Source of the DNA: Pinus tabuliformis | Lineage: Eukaryota; Streptophyta; Pinopsida; Pinales; Pinaceae | NCBI GenBank assembly: GCA_031772625.1 | Contig: CM062814.1 | Span: 361,247,750-361,311,749 of the forward strand | Direction of reading: 5' to 3' | DNA length: 64,000 nt | Shown: piece by piece, positions 10,860 to 22,208 of the stretch | Numbering within the stretch: the stretch's first letter is position 1 | Layout of the letters: every line of letters begins with the position of its first letter | Notes under the pieces: generated by a model | The model's database searches: none | What the model saw: the letters and a program-made list of their open reading frames with translations, nothing else | Told to the model about the DNA's origin: nothing | Program-made: the position numbers and the translations under genes

Positions 10860-13800
10860 TTTTGCCCGAAATGTAGAAAGAAACATGCTTTAAGGGAATG
10901 TCCCTTGGATGCACACGTTGTAGAAACATGCGTAATTTGCTTAGAAACTCATGAGACCAAGGATTGTCCTTCAATTCCTGGCCTCAAAGCAGTCTTTCAA
11001 GAGGATCCAAATACACTTGAATCTCTCTGTTTTGTTGCAAGGAGACCTTGGCAAGGGCAACCGAATCAAGGGTTTAACAACTCTATGAATTTTCAATCCC
11101 AACCAAATTGGAATCCTTGGCAACAACCTTGGCCTCAACCTCAAAATCCTTTTCAAGCATGGATGCAAAGCATGCAAAATCCTTATGGGAGATTTGCTCA
11201 ATTCTATCAATATCCACCATCTTTTCAGAATCAGCAAGCTCCAAAACTTCCAAATCAAGGTCAACAATTATCATTTCCATACCCTCAACAACAACAACCT
11301 CCTCCACAAAATCAAAATTCTCAACTCTTGCTTCAATCCCAACAGAAGTCAAATCAACTTCCCTCTCAGCCATTACCAAATCTAAATAATAGGAACCCTC
11401 AAAATGCTTACATGATGGAAGGTCAACCATTCCCTACCTATATCGTTGTTCCTCTCAATGAAGTACAACTCAGATCAGGTAGAATCCTAGATCAACCTTC
11501 TACAAGTGTTCAACAACCAAGCATTTCTGAGGAAGAATCTCTCAAAGTCAATAAGGGTTCTGAAGTATCACTTCAAAACCAAAATATCCAAAAAGAAAAA
11601 GAAAAAGAATCAACCCCCACAACTCCCATAGTTGAGCAATCGACATCTTCAGCTACACCTCCTTTTCCTGAAAGATTGCAAATTGACAAAGGAGTGGAAA
11701 AGCAAATCTGGTTGCCTGACTATAGTTTTCTAGATGAATTGAAGAATGTCTGTATCAAGATCCCCTTGTTACAAGCCATTAAGGAAATTCCCATTCTAGC
11801 AAAGACAATAAAGGAGTTGAGTTTGAAGAAAACAGGAAAGAGAACCAGAGATACCAAAAGGATACATCTAGTTGGAAAAATTGCAGACATTATGATGGGT
11901 AAGATTACCATGCAAAAGTATGTGGATCCCGGTAGCCCTATTTTCAAAACTCATATTAATGGGGTTGAAATCCCAAATACTTTGATTGACTTAGGAGCCG
12001 CTATCAACATCATGAGTAGACAGACCATGGATCAGTTAAAGCTTCCTAACCTTCTCTTTACACCTACTTTACTGCAACTTGCGGATCGATCAATCATTAA
12101 ACCTGATGGTGTATTGGAAGACATTCCAGTCTCCCTAGACTCTTGGGAATATCCAATTGATTTTATGATTTTAACTCCCAAGAACAATCTAGGAGGACAT
12201 CCTCTTATCTTAGGAAGACCTTGGCTAGCAACAGCTGATGCTTTTATCAGTTGTAGGTCTGGGGACATGTATATATCAGATGGTAATTCCACCAAGAAAT
12301 TCAACTTGTATCCTCCAGCAAAGGCAATAACAGAAATAGGAGAAGATGAGTGGGTCGATGATGAGCATACTATACAACCTGTTCTAACCATCTCTGAGAT
12401 CAGTGAAGACAGTCAAATTCTAAATACATTAGAAAATTTTGAAATACCTTTAGAATATGACTCTACACAGTTTCAGTTAGATGCGGACATTGAATATCTC
12501 TCCTCTAGAAAGATGTCTCTCTTCTCAATGGAAGAGTTTGGTAGTTCTACAGTTGAAATCCTTCCAGGAAAAACATTGAACATTAATAAGAACTTGGAAA
12601 GGCCACAACAAGAAAAATTAACCAAACTTTTGCAAAAACATTCTACTGCATTTGCATGGGAATACACTGACATGAAAGGAATTGACCCTAAGACTTGTAT
12701 TCATCACATCTATATTGAAGAAAACAGCAAACCTATTAGGCAACCACAGAGAAGGATGAATCCAAACCTTAGGGAAATCGTGAAAGAAGAACTCCAGAAA
12801 TTGCTCAAGGTAAACTTCATTTACCCCATCTCAGATAGCCAATGGGTTTCTCCCTTGGTTATAGTGCCCAAAAAGAATGGTAAATGGAGAGTTTGCATTG
12901 ATTATCGAGAATTGAACAAGGCAACCTTAAAGGATCATTTCCCTCTACCTTTTATTGATCAGGTACTAGACACTTTAGCAGGTAAAAAGTATTTCTCATT
13001 CTTGGATGGTTTTAGTGGGTATAATCAAATTCAGGTAGCACCTGAAGATCAAGACAAAACCACATTTACTTGTCCTTGGGGAACTTTTTCCTACCGAGTA
13101 CTCCCTTTTGGATTGTGCAATGCACCCGCTACATTTCAAAGGGCTGTACTAGGTATCTTTTCAGATCTAATCCATGATTGTGTAGAGGTCTATATGGATG
13201 AAGAAGCTTTGGAAAATTTGGAAAAAGTACTGATAAGATGTAAGGAAACAAATCTTTCTTTAAGTCATGAAAAGTGTTTTATGATGTTTACTGAAGGGAT
13301 TGTTTTAGGACATCATATTTCAGGAGATGGGATTAAGGTTGATAAATCCAAAGTGGAAGTCATCTCCAAGTTACCTGTTCCAAATTGCCAGAAAGATGTT
13401 AGAAGTTTTCTTGGGTTTACTGGATATTACAGAAGGTTTATTGAAAACTTCACTAAGATAGCATCTCCTCTTTTCAAATTGCTTACCAAAGACTGTGAGT
13501 TCAAATGGGATCCTGAGTGTCAGTCTGCCTTTGAAGCTTTAAAGACTAGAATATCTGAAGCACCCATCTTAAGGGGGCCAAATTGGAAACTCCCTTTCCA
13601 CATTTCTACTGATGCTTCAGATACAGCTCTAGGAGCTGTTTTGGGACAAAAGGATTTGATCCCTTATGCCATTTATTACACCAGTAAAAATTTGACTCCC
13701 ACTGAGTTAAATTATATTGTTACAGAAAAAGAGTTCTTAGTTGTGGTACATGCGATTAATAAGTTTAGACACTACATAACCGGCTATGAAACCTTTGTCC

Positions 13801-15362
13801 ATACTGATCACTCTGCCATAAGATATTTAATGAACAAACCTGTTAGTAATGGCAGAGTTACAAGATGGCTTTTACTTTTACAAGAATTCAACATTATTGT
13901 GTTAGATAGACCTGGAAAACAAAACACAGTAGCTGATTTCTTGTCTAGAATCCAAAACACTAATGAAGATTCTCCAGTAGAAGATAAGTTTCCAGATGAA
14001 TACTTGTTTGCAGTAACTACCAAGACTCCTTGGTATGCAGATATTGCTAATTATTTAGTTACAGGGAAGCTACCTCTACACTTATTTCCTAATGAGAAAA
14101 GGAAAATCATTCAGGAGAGTTCACATTATTCTTGGATTTCTAATGAATTGTTCAAAACAGGGCCAGATTGTATAATCAGAAGATGTGTTCGGGAACATGA
14201 AATGCCTGACATCCTTAAGGCATGTCATGATGAACCATGCGGCGGGCACTTTGCTGACAAGAGGACAGCCTATAAAATCCTTTCTCTAGGATATTATTGG
14301 CCTTCTCTCTTTAAAGATGCAAAGCAGTATGTTAGAAGGTGTGACAGCTGCCAAAGAGTTGGGAGACCAACTCCTTCAAATGAAATGCCACTACAGCCAC
14401 AGGTATGCATCGAACCCTTTGAGAAATGGGCTCTAGATTTCGTTGGACCTATTAATCCACCATCAAAGCAAAAGAAGTATATATTGGTTTGTACTGACTA
14501 TGTTACTAAGTGGGTAGAAGCAAAAGCTTTGCCTTCTGCCACTGAAAATTCAGTTGTTCAATTTCTTTTTGAGGATATTTTCACTCGTTTTGGTGTCCCA
14601 AGGGAAATTGTGACAAATCAGGGAAGCCAATTTACATCTAAATTGATGGAGAAGCTGATGGAAGAATATAAGATCAAGCACAGAACATCTACTCCATACC
14701 ATCCGCAATCAAATGGCCAAGTGGAATCTACCAATAAAGTTCTTGAAGGCATTATCACCAAGACTGTTCATCTTCATAGAAGAGATTGGGCGGAAAGGCT
14801 TCCTGAAGCCTTATGGGCCTATAGAACTACATGGAGGAACACCACAGGACATTCTCCCTATGAACTTGTTTATGGGAAGGAAGTCCTGCTCCCCATTGAG
14901 TTCCAAATCAAGACCTTCAAGATGGCAGTCCAATTGGGGATGAGCCTCTCGGAAGCCCAAAAACATAGAATGGACCAGTTAAATGAGCTAGATGAAATAA
15001 GACAAGATGCAATTCTAAGGACCGATCTAGTTCAGCACCAAAGAACTAAATGGCATGATCGACATATCAAAGAAAGAAAGTTTTAGAAAGGAGATTGGGC
15101 TCTATTGTTTGATTCAAAGTTTAAAGACTTCAAAGGAAAATTTCAAACTCATTGGCTTGGGCAATATGAGATTGATGAAGTCTTTAGTAATGGAGCAGTT
15201 CGAGTGAAAACTATTGATGAATTTCATACTCCTCTTATTGTGAATGGCCATCGCTTGAAGATCTACCAGAAGCCACTCTCAAAAGAGGAATTTGTCAAGT
15301 TGTTTAAAGAAGATTCTGCAATCAGGTTGGTGGAGAAGGATTCTTCTCCTCCATCAGCCTAA
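10860..15362 (+). pseudogene. pol: Element B gag C-terminus and pol
   Basis: One frame from about 10860 to 15362, broken by a TAG at 15084. It encodes two C-X2-C-X3-H-X4-C knuckles, a Gln/Pro-rich linker, protease (DLGAAINIMS near 11988), RT (YRELNKAT; FLDGFSGYNQI), RNase H (DASDTALGAVLG; TEKEFLVVVHAI) and integrase (CDSCQRVGRP; DFVGPI; NGQVESTNK). Two catalytic sites are damaged. The RT box reads YMDE because about nine codons are missing after 13199, which removes the second catalytic Asp. The integrase reads VTNQGSQF with Asn at 14616 where C has Asp. No chromodomain is visible. The element therefore could not move by its own enzymes in this form. Confidence 0.9.
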
Positions 15363-16513
15363 TCTTTGGTTTTTGAAAAAAAAAAAAAAAAAAAAATAAA
15401 AGAAAAAAAAAAAAAAGAGAAAAAAAAAAAGAAAAAAAAGAAAAAAAAAATAAAAATGTATAGGCCTGAAAACCAGCCTCTGATTGGCAGTCCTATGCAG
15501 AAAATCTGAGGTGAAAATCAGGGTCACCTGACACCTCACATTTTCCAAAAAAAAAAATCTCTCTCTCCTCCTTGTTCCATCTCATTTCGCCATTTCATCC
15601 ACTTCATTCACCATCTCATTCATCCAATCATTCTCACTCCACCTCATTTCTTTCCATCCATCCATCCATTACATTCCATCTCACCAATAAAGTCATTGTC
15701 AGATTTATTTCACACAGCTAAAGTTGTTTTGTGCAGACAGAAGGGTATCACTACAGTTTCCGCAGCTGAGGAGCAATTCCGCAGCCAACATCCCAATTCC
15801 GCAGCCGATACACTTTCTGCACCTGCATAAAAAAACACAGTCTGTTTAAGAAGGAATCTGCAGTCCAAAAGTCATCAGCAAAAATTGAAAAAAGGTCATG
15901 TAGCAGCAATAAACAATGAAAGGTTAGCACAGATGAGCAAACGGAATCAAAGCGCGGATACATGAGGTATGATCTAATTTCTAAACCTACGGTTATAACA
16001 TTTTGCATGGTTTACGGATTGTGTTTTTAGCCATTTAATGTAATGATTACCAGTCCTTTCCATTACTCGACCGGAAATCCACGTATCCCTCAACCTTGAC
16101 AATGCCTATTCATCACGATTTTTAAAACTCAAGCACGGCTGCTCTTCCATTTAAATTCCTGTACCTGAGTGACGTAGACAATTGTACTACGGCTCTCTGC
16201 GTTATGATTCCACAGCCAAATGTACACTCATGACCGATGTCTAAGGGACTTAACCGTTTCTTCCCATTATTCATAACCCTCCTACGCATAATCTCATTCA
16301 CGTTGTTGATTCACTTCCGCATTTCCCTTATTCACTACTCTGCCACCGTAACCATACTCTGTTTTCTCCTCTGCTAAACTTCGACCACTGTTGTGAGTGT
16401 ATTACGGCTGTTGTGTTGAAGCCGTAAATCTATTGTGTTGAAGCCACTATTGAAGCCGTATAACCCTTTCTCCAAAGTATTAAAACAGAGCCGTAAGACA
16501 AGCCAGAGAGCTG
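15363..16513 (+). other. Element B region between pol and ORF3
   Basis: Non-coding. It opens with an A-rich tract at 15376-15450, only 13 bases after the pol stop. A C/T-rich CATT/CCAT stretch follows at about 15560-15690. Three TTCCGCAGC-type motifs lie at 15757-15805, like those in the LTR. A short duplication containing TGTTGAAGCC is at about 16410-16460. The region may include the leader or splice site for ORF3, but none can be identified by eye. Confidence 0.6.
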
Positions 16514-18290
16514 ATGGGTAAACTTTTGAGGGCAGAGCCAGAGGGCTCCAAATTTCTGGAAGGATATCCCCAAGTCAAAGACGCTTTGCAGAAGGCAAAT
16601 TGGCTCCAGTGCATCCAAAAATTCAAGGGTTACCATAGAGAGGTCACAAAGGCTTTTGCACGTTCTTTCCAAGACAAAGACAACCAAGTGGAGATAGGAG
16701 ATCTGAAATTTACAGTCACCGAAAGCAGTTTAGCACAGGCCACTTCACTACCACAAACTGGGGAGAGATGGTTCAAAAACCGATCAGTACAAGACCAGCA
16801 ATGGAAGCAAATTCTGAAAAATCCAGGTATGGACACTAGCATTTTTACAAAGGGAATCCCTGTTAGTCTTGTCAAAGAAGAATGGACAACTTTGCTTCTG
16901 TTAGTACAGAAATTCTTTACATGTGAAGGAAGATTTGGAGTTTTGTATGTCTACCATGCCAAAATTATGATGCATTTCTTAGGAGAGCATGACATTAACC
17001 TTCCATACTTTTTACTCTAAAGCCTTAGAAAAATGTGCTCAATAGTCCAAAGAAACCCAAGAAACATTGAGCCACATTTGTATCATCATGGGCTTGTCAA
17101 GATACTAGTTGAAGAACAGTTGAAAGCAAAAAGAGATACATGGGAAAGATTTCTTGTAAGGAATCATTTCCAAGAGATAGGGGAAGCCTCTGGTGGTTCA
17201 CCTCAAGTACCTAAAAAGAGTAGAAGGAAAAGAAGAGAGGAAATTACCCCAGAAATTGTTGTCCAATTAGAAACTGCTGTCCCTGAAATTGTTGTCCAAG
17301 AAGAAACTGTCCAAGACCTTGTTGAAGAAGAAATTGTTGCCCATCATTCTGAAAAAGAAAATGACCCTGAGTCTGCTGTAGACATTGACCAAACAACCCA
17401 AGAAATCATTACAGAAACCCTGCAAGAAATTGTCCAAGAGGCTGCTCAAAAGAAAAAGGAGAGTAGGAAGAGACAAAAGAAAGATAAAGGAAAAGCTATA
17501 GCCCAAGAAACCTACCTTACTCCTGAAAATTCCAGTGAAGAGGACACTCAGCCATTAACAAATAGATTGGCCCAACTTCATGGGGCTGCCCTTTCCAAGA
17601 AGATGCAAAAACAAAGGCAAAAGCAACAAAAGGAAAAACAGAGCATCACCACCGTGAGGAGGAGCAGCAGGCTACAAGGCAAAGTGGGGACCACAAAGGA
17701 TAAAAAGTCACTCATTATTGACTTGAACACACCTGAAAAGGTTGCTACAAGACTTGACTTTTAGAAAATCCCTCCACATGTTGAGCAGGTTGAGACTAGT
17801 CCTCCACGTGAGGAAAGTCCTTTTGAGCATGAAACCGAATTTGAGCATGAGCCTAGTCCAAAGAGGTCACCAGAGATTGACCCAGATCAGCAGAAGGTTT
17901 ATAATTACCTGGAGACATTAGAACAAGCTGCTGCTGGTCCAAGCACTGTTCTACCTCTTGAGCAGCAAATCCACTCACTCAAACAGGAAAATTTTGAGCT
18001 TGAAGTTTTAAATCGCCACATCATACAAGAGAATGAAAAATTGAAGGAGCAAGCTAAGGTGGATAAGGTGATCCACGATAATACCATGCTTCATCTGGGC
18101 CTTTGGAAAAGGAAAAACAGAAAGCTAAAGAAGAAATGCAGGAAGCTAAGCGGAGCTTTGGTCAATCTAAAATTCAGATGCTTGGTGAGGAAACCAAGAG
18201 TCAATGTGGCTACACAGAGGAAGAGGAGAAGACTAGATGTCCTAGCAGAGGCATCTCAGCAGGTAAATTAAACAATGTTTTCGTTGCATG
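16514..18290 (+). pseudogene. Element B ORF3 (env-position protein, unknown function)
   Basis: An extra ORF of about 590 codons downstream of pol, homologous to 32047-35128 in C. The globular N-terminal part includes WLQCIQKFKGYHREVTKAF and KFFTCEGRFGVLYVYHAK. A charged middle part rich in Glu and Lys follows (17200-17500), then a coiled-coil-like end (LEQQIHSLKQENFELEVL). In-frame stops occur at 17018 and 17762, and a frameshift near 18100 shifts the helix. I see no signal peptide or membrane segment, so an envelope role is not supported. Some Athila-type elements carry an ORF in this position. The role here is unknown. Confidence 0.7.
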
Positions 18291-18320
18291 AGGACATGCA
18301 ACACCCTCGTAGTGGGGGTA
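18283..18320 (+). promoter_or_regulatory. Stem-loop and polypurine tract of B
   Basis: Stem GTTGCATG (18283-18290), loop AGGA, and paired arm CATGCAAC (18295-18302) form an 8-bp hairpin. Eighteen bases later the 3' LTR starts. The intervening AGTGGGGGTA (18311-18320) is the polypurine tract that primes plus-strand synthesis. The same arrangement occurs in A, C and E. Confidence 0.75.
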
Positions 18321-20143
18321 TGTAGAGCCTCTAACTTGCAACTAATTATCTATCATTACCTACAGCTTTTCCTCACTTATCCCTCTCTTTTGCCCTATTT
18401 TCCTCATAAACCTACCCAGATCATTACATTTGATGTCTTTAAGCATGATTGGTTAACTTTGCTAATGTTTGACTGTTTGTCTAGATTTTTGACATATGCA
18501 CAGAGATTCCGCAGCTGTCTGGCAATTCCGCAGCCATTCAGCAATTCCGCAGCTATCTAGTCATTCCGCAGCCTTTTCATTGATCTCTATGTTCCACGTG
18601 TCATTTTGAAAAACGAATCACATGGGCACGTGGGAATGAAGGTGTTAAAGGTTCCTATGCTATTGGTTTGGCCAGCAATGCCACGCACACCTCCAGTCAA
18701 CGTGGAACAAACTTCGGTCAACAAAGCCAGCTCAAACGGTGCTGCGTAAGCTGAAAGGTCACGTCACTCCAGATGGCGATTCCTCCACGCTACGCAGGTT
18801 ATGGGAGACAGGATCCAACCTTGGATTCAACCTCCATGACGACCGTACCCTCCAGAAAAGCACACGGACCTGTTTACGTGTTGCTGAACCTTTTAATTAG
18901 CATGACTGTTAGTTAATTTCTCGTTTCATGTTTTACGCAGTAGGCAATTGTTAATACGCCTATAAATCCAGCGTCTGCGTACGCTTAAGGATTAGTCTTT
19001 AGTTATTTTTGTTTATGTAATTGCTGCAATTTTAGTGTATACAGAAACTCTGTTTTGAAGCTGCTGTTTCAGCACTTTTTACTGTAATTTCTGCTTATGA
19101 GTTAATAGAAGACTGTGTTGTTTTGACTCTTTCCAGTAGCTGATCTTTCCTTGGGTTTTGTGGATGGAGGGCCCCCATTCATAACAACCTTTGTACAGTA
19201 AATTTGCCTTTATGTTCTTGCCATTTCCTTCTTTTGAATTCAGCAATTTTCCTTTTCTTTAATACATGTACAGTTTTGATTTACTTTTGTTTCCAACATT
19301 CACTTTAACTGATCAGGATTGTTTTCTGCAGGTTTTAGCTCGGGATTATGTGTCTTTGTTGTATTTGCTTTATCTCTGATGGTATTTTCAGTTGTCATAT
19401 TCATAGTTGCTGCCTTTATTCTGTTTTTCTAGCTTAATTTCTAGTTTAGTTTCTCAAGTTGTATGCTAACATATTGATGGTCTCCTTATCATAAGTTGTT
19501 CATCTTTAAGAGATCAGAATACTAATAAACTACAACTTGCTTTCAGTAGTTTTTGGCTTATATCACTAACTCTTTCTTCACTTGTTACACATAACAATGT
19601 ATGTTGGAAGCAGAATGCTGGAGAAAGGCACAGTGGTGTTATAATTTGTCATTTTAGAGCTTGATCACTTTTTAGACTTATCTCTAACTACTTCTTAATC
19701 GTGTTTCAAATAGTACTATATGTTGGAAGCAGAGTGTTAGGAAGAGATGAACATTATAATTGGTCTTTAAAGTGGTTTTTCTTACCTTTTTAATTGCAGC
19801 AGCATGAGTAGTGACTAGTGCCATTAGAAAGTGGTTCTTTGCTTTCAGTTTCATTTCAAGTTTATTTCTTTCAATCTCTTTCTTTGCAAGTTTAGAAGGT
19901 AGTTAGAACACACCAGTTGCACACACTCACTCATTTAGAAATCACCTTACACACACTATCACTCATCTGTTTATAAAATCATCACTCCATCTTAGGAAGT
20001 TAAATTGACCACAACACCCCTAAACGACAAAAAGATCTAAGAGGTTACTTAAGTACATACGATACACCTTCACTTCATCAGCTTACGAGCCCTGGGTTGA
20101 CAATTTATGATAGCAATTTAGACAACACTAAATTGACTAAACA
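18321..20143 (+). repeat. 3' LTR of element B
   Basis: 1,823 bp, colinear with the 5' LTR and ending CTAAACA. The TATA box is at 18961. It is followed directly by the GATAA target duplication (20144-20148). Confidence 0.95.
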
Positions 20144-20148
20144 GATAA
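20144..20148 (+). repeat. 3' target-site duplication of B
   Basis: GATAA, the repeat of 7576-7580. After it the A1 ORF3 sequence resumes, matching A2 from about 43680. Confidence 0.95.
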
Positions 20149-22026
20149 TAAGAAAGTGTCACGTCGATTAGGACACATAGCGAGTTAGGGACAACAAGAC
20201 ATTTTGGATCTTAAAGGAGATGAACATTTGGATGGCCATTAACTCCAAATCATGATTGTTGCCTATGGTGTATGCCAACCTGTAGGGCTAAACTGAATTC
20301 AACGTATACTTCCATCCAGTATACACTAGGGAACGAAAGGACCCTACGCAGAAATGGTACGACTTGGTGTATTTGGTAACGAATGATGCCATTGATGTAG
20401 TGCTTGATTAATGGTAGGTAGAGTGGCACTCTATAATAGATTTGGCAGTGGGTGGACGCAAGTCCACAGCGTAGAAGAAAAAGGAGGAGGCCAAGCTTAA
20501 GATAACATAGCTTGCCGAAAAGAGGAAGAAGGAGTTTGCTGATAAGGCTGAGGCAAAGCGCGAGGCCGCACAATAGACAGGGAAGAAGATAGGTGGGATA
20601 GAGTGGGGCTCTGACAAAGGCACAAGGTCATCTTCACCTGAGACTGACGAGCAAATAGATGAATAACATGACACAAAACATTAGGAGACATCCATCCGCA
20701 TCAAGCGCCTCAGGGGGCTGGAGAAAGTAGGTCCCAGGAAGAAATCCAATCCGACCAAGACCTCACTAGACCCCATGACATTAAAAGAGGGCGATTTACA
20801 TGATATTGGTGACACAGTCAGGGATGTCACCACAGAGGCCCTACAATAATTTGAAAAATAGCAGTAGATCATCCTCGGGCCTATCCAAAAAATGTTGCAG
20901 GAGTTGGAGGTGCTTGTGTTGTAGGCTGACACAGTGTCTACCATCCTATCTATCGACACTTCAGAGGCTGTAAATATGTTGTGCGCGAAGGCCTCCAATG
21001 CGATAGTGCTTCCTAATGGAGCACTAAACCACAAAAAATGATGCTAACAAGCTCACTGTCAGCGATCTAAAAGGAGTAGGTTTGAACCTCACAGCACTCC
21101 CGCGAGAAGCACTCCACCTCTTGCAGGATGGAGTAATTGTAGAACTGAGGGCCCGAGAGCACTGCGGCCTCCAGGTGATCATTGAATAAAAGATCAACAA
21201 TGAGAAGATGGCCCTACAAAGAAAGGTTTCCATCACCATTGAGATAGAGGGGACCAGTCAGAGAAAGCGGATTATACAGGTTGTTGATGAAGCATGCCAA
21301 ATGGTCCCAGAGTTGGCCATTCCAGAGGAGGAGCTAGTCGAGGTATGCATCCACAAGTTGGCCATAAGGATACACAACACTCAGACTAAGATGGCACGGG
21401 TTCAGTTGGAGTTGAACCTACAAATGACAGAGTTACAGTTGAGGGCCAAACCTTCAACTCCACCAGAAGTGAAGGAACAATGGCCTACCACTGTCATAGA
21501 AACAATAGCGACAATGGACATGTAGTAGCAGACTGCATGCAATTTTTTGAACAATCATTTGAGGTCCTAACCAGCTTGTAGGAGAACCCCAATGTACAGA
21601 GGCTAGATATGGAATCACGTGAGTTAGAACAGTTCTATGATGAGATTAAAGGCACAACACAAACCATTGCACTGACGCAGAGACTAGCCAAGCTGCAAGA
21701 GGCCAAGGAACTAAAGGAATAGGTGGATGTAGCACTGCATAAGGAAGCGCTACTCAAGGTAAGACTAAAGCCCTGGATAGATGAGGCTTATGCAGTGACA
21801 GGGAATATCGAAGGCAACTTTATGACTCTATAGGAAACGCAATAAAAGCTTTAGGTTGACAACACAGGAGCATTGATCGAGCAGACAATGGAAGACACAA
21901 AGTAGGTGACAACTCAGTTCACAGTTAAGGTTGGGTCATACGAGTCAAGTTGGAAGGGCTTCATGCAAAAATCTCCATGCCTACTAAGTGACTCGAGGGC
22001 GAGTTGCGATGTTTGTGTTGGGGGCC
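20149..22026 (+). pseudogene. A1 ORF3, 3' part, and 3' untranslated tail
   Basis: This continues A1 ORF3 after element B. It is homologous to A2 43686-45440 plus 60840-60956. The coding content is highly charged, with Lys/Glu/Ala-rich helical segments, for example around 20470-20580 and in the open piece 21208-21525. Many stops are present. A long coiled coil is likely, but function is unknown. The last about 40 bases hold a hairpin and a G-rich tract (described separately) before LTR2. Confidence 0.6.
21991..22026 (+). promoter_or_regulatory. Stem-loop and polypurine tract before LTR2
   Basis: ACTCG (21991-21995), loop AGGG, CGAGT (22000-22004) form a 5-bp stem. A G-run (GTTGGGGGCC) ends at the LTR2 start, 22 nt after the hairpin. 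In A2 (60921-60934) one base of the stem has changed to a G-T wobble that still pairs. This resembles the arrangement in B, C and E. Confidence 0.6.
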
Positions 22027-22208
22027 TGTTGGGAACGGGATCCCCCAAATGGAAGTTTTGGGAGTAAAAGCCCATGTTCAAGTCAAATTTTGTAGTAAAA
22101 TTGTAAAGATTCTACATTTTTTGGTCACGGAGTGCATAGGTGTCTTAAGTCATGAAGGGTTGTCCACCCTTAGTTTTGTAAAGTAAATTCAGCTGTAAGA
22201 GACCTACC
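22027..22208 (+). repeat. LTR2 of family A, left part
   Basis: Begins TGTTGGGAACGGG and aligns with the first 180 bp of LTR3 and LTR1. It is cut at the start of the promoter palindrome by element C and continues at 37320. Confidence 0.9.
22204..22208 (+). repeat. 5' target-site duplication of C
   Basis: CTACC directly before the 5' LTR of C, repeated at 37315-37319. Confidence 0.95.

Larger units (their letters stand above)
7581..20143 (+). mobile_element. Element B: Athila-like Ty3/Gypsy retrotransposon
   Basis: This is a complete 12.6-kb element. It has two 1,823-bp LTRs starting TGTAGAGCC and ending CTAAACA, a tRNA-Asp-type primer site, gag, pol in the order protease-RT-RNase H-integrase without a chromodomain, a third ORF, a stem-loop and a polypurine tract. 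It sits in A1 ORF3 with a GATAA duplication. The LTRs differ at about 36 positions by my hand alignment with no indels (about 2%). The coding region is inactivated in gag, RT, integrase and ORF3. Confidence 0.95.

Noticed and set aside
10971..11430. Minus-strand and alternative-frame ORFs opposite the Pro/Gln-rich linker of B
   Set aside because: Shadows of a low-complexity coding region on the + strand. The + frame carries continuous pol homology.
15105..15362. Independent small gene after pol in B
   Set aside because: It is the C-terminal end of integrase in the same frame, separated only by the TAG at 15084.
16514..18290. Envelope gene in element B
   Set aside because: Position fits, but no signal peptide, transmembrane segment or surface/fusion motif is visible. 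Kept as ORF3 of unknown function.
20250..21239. Minus-strand ORFs in A1 ORF3 tail
   Set aside because: They are antisense to the charged + strand ORF3 that is shared with A2, and carry no domain.
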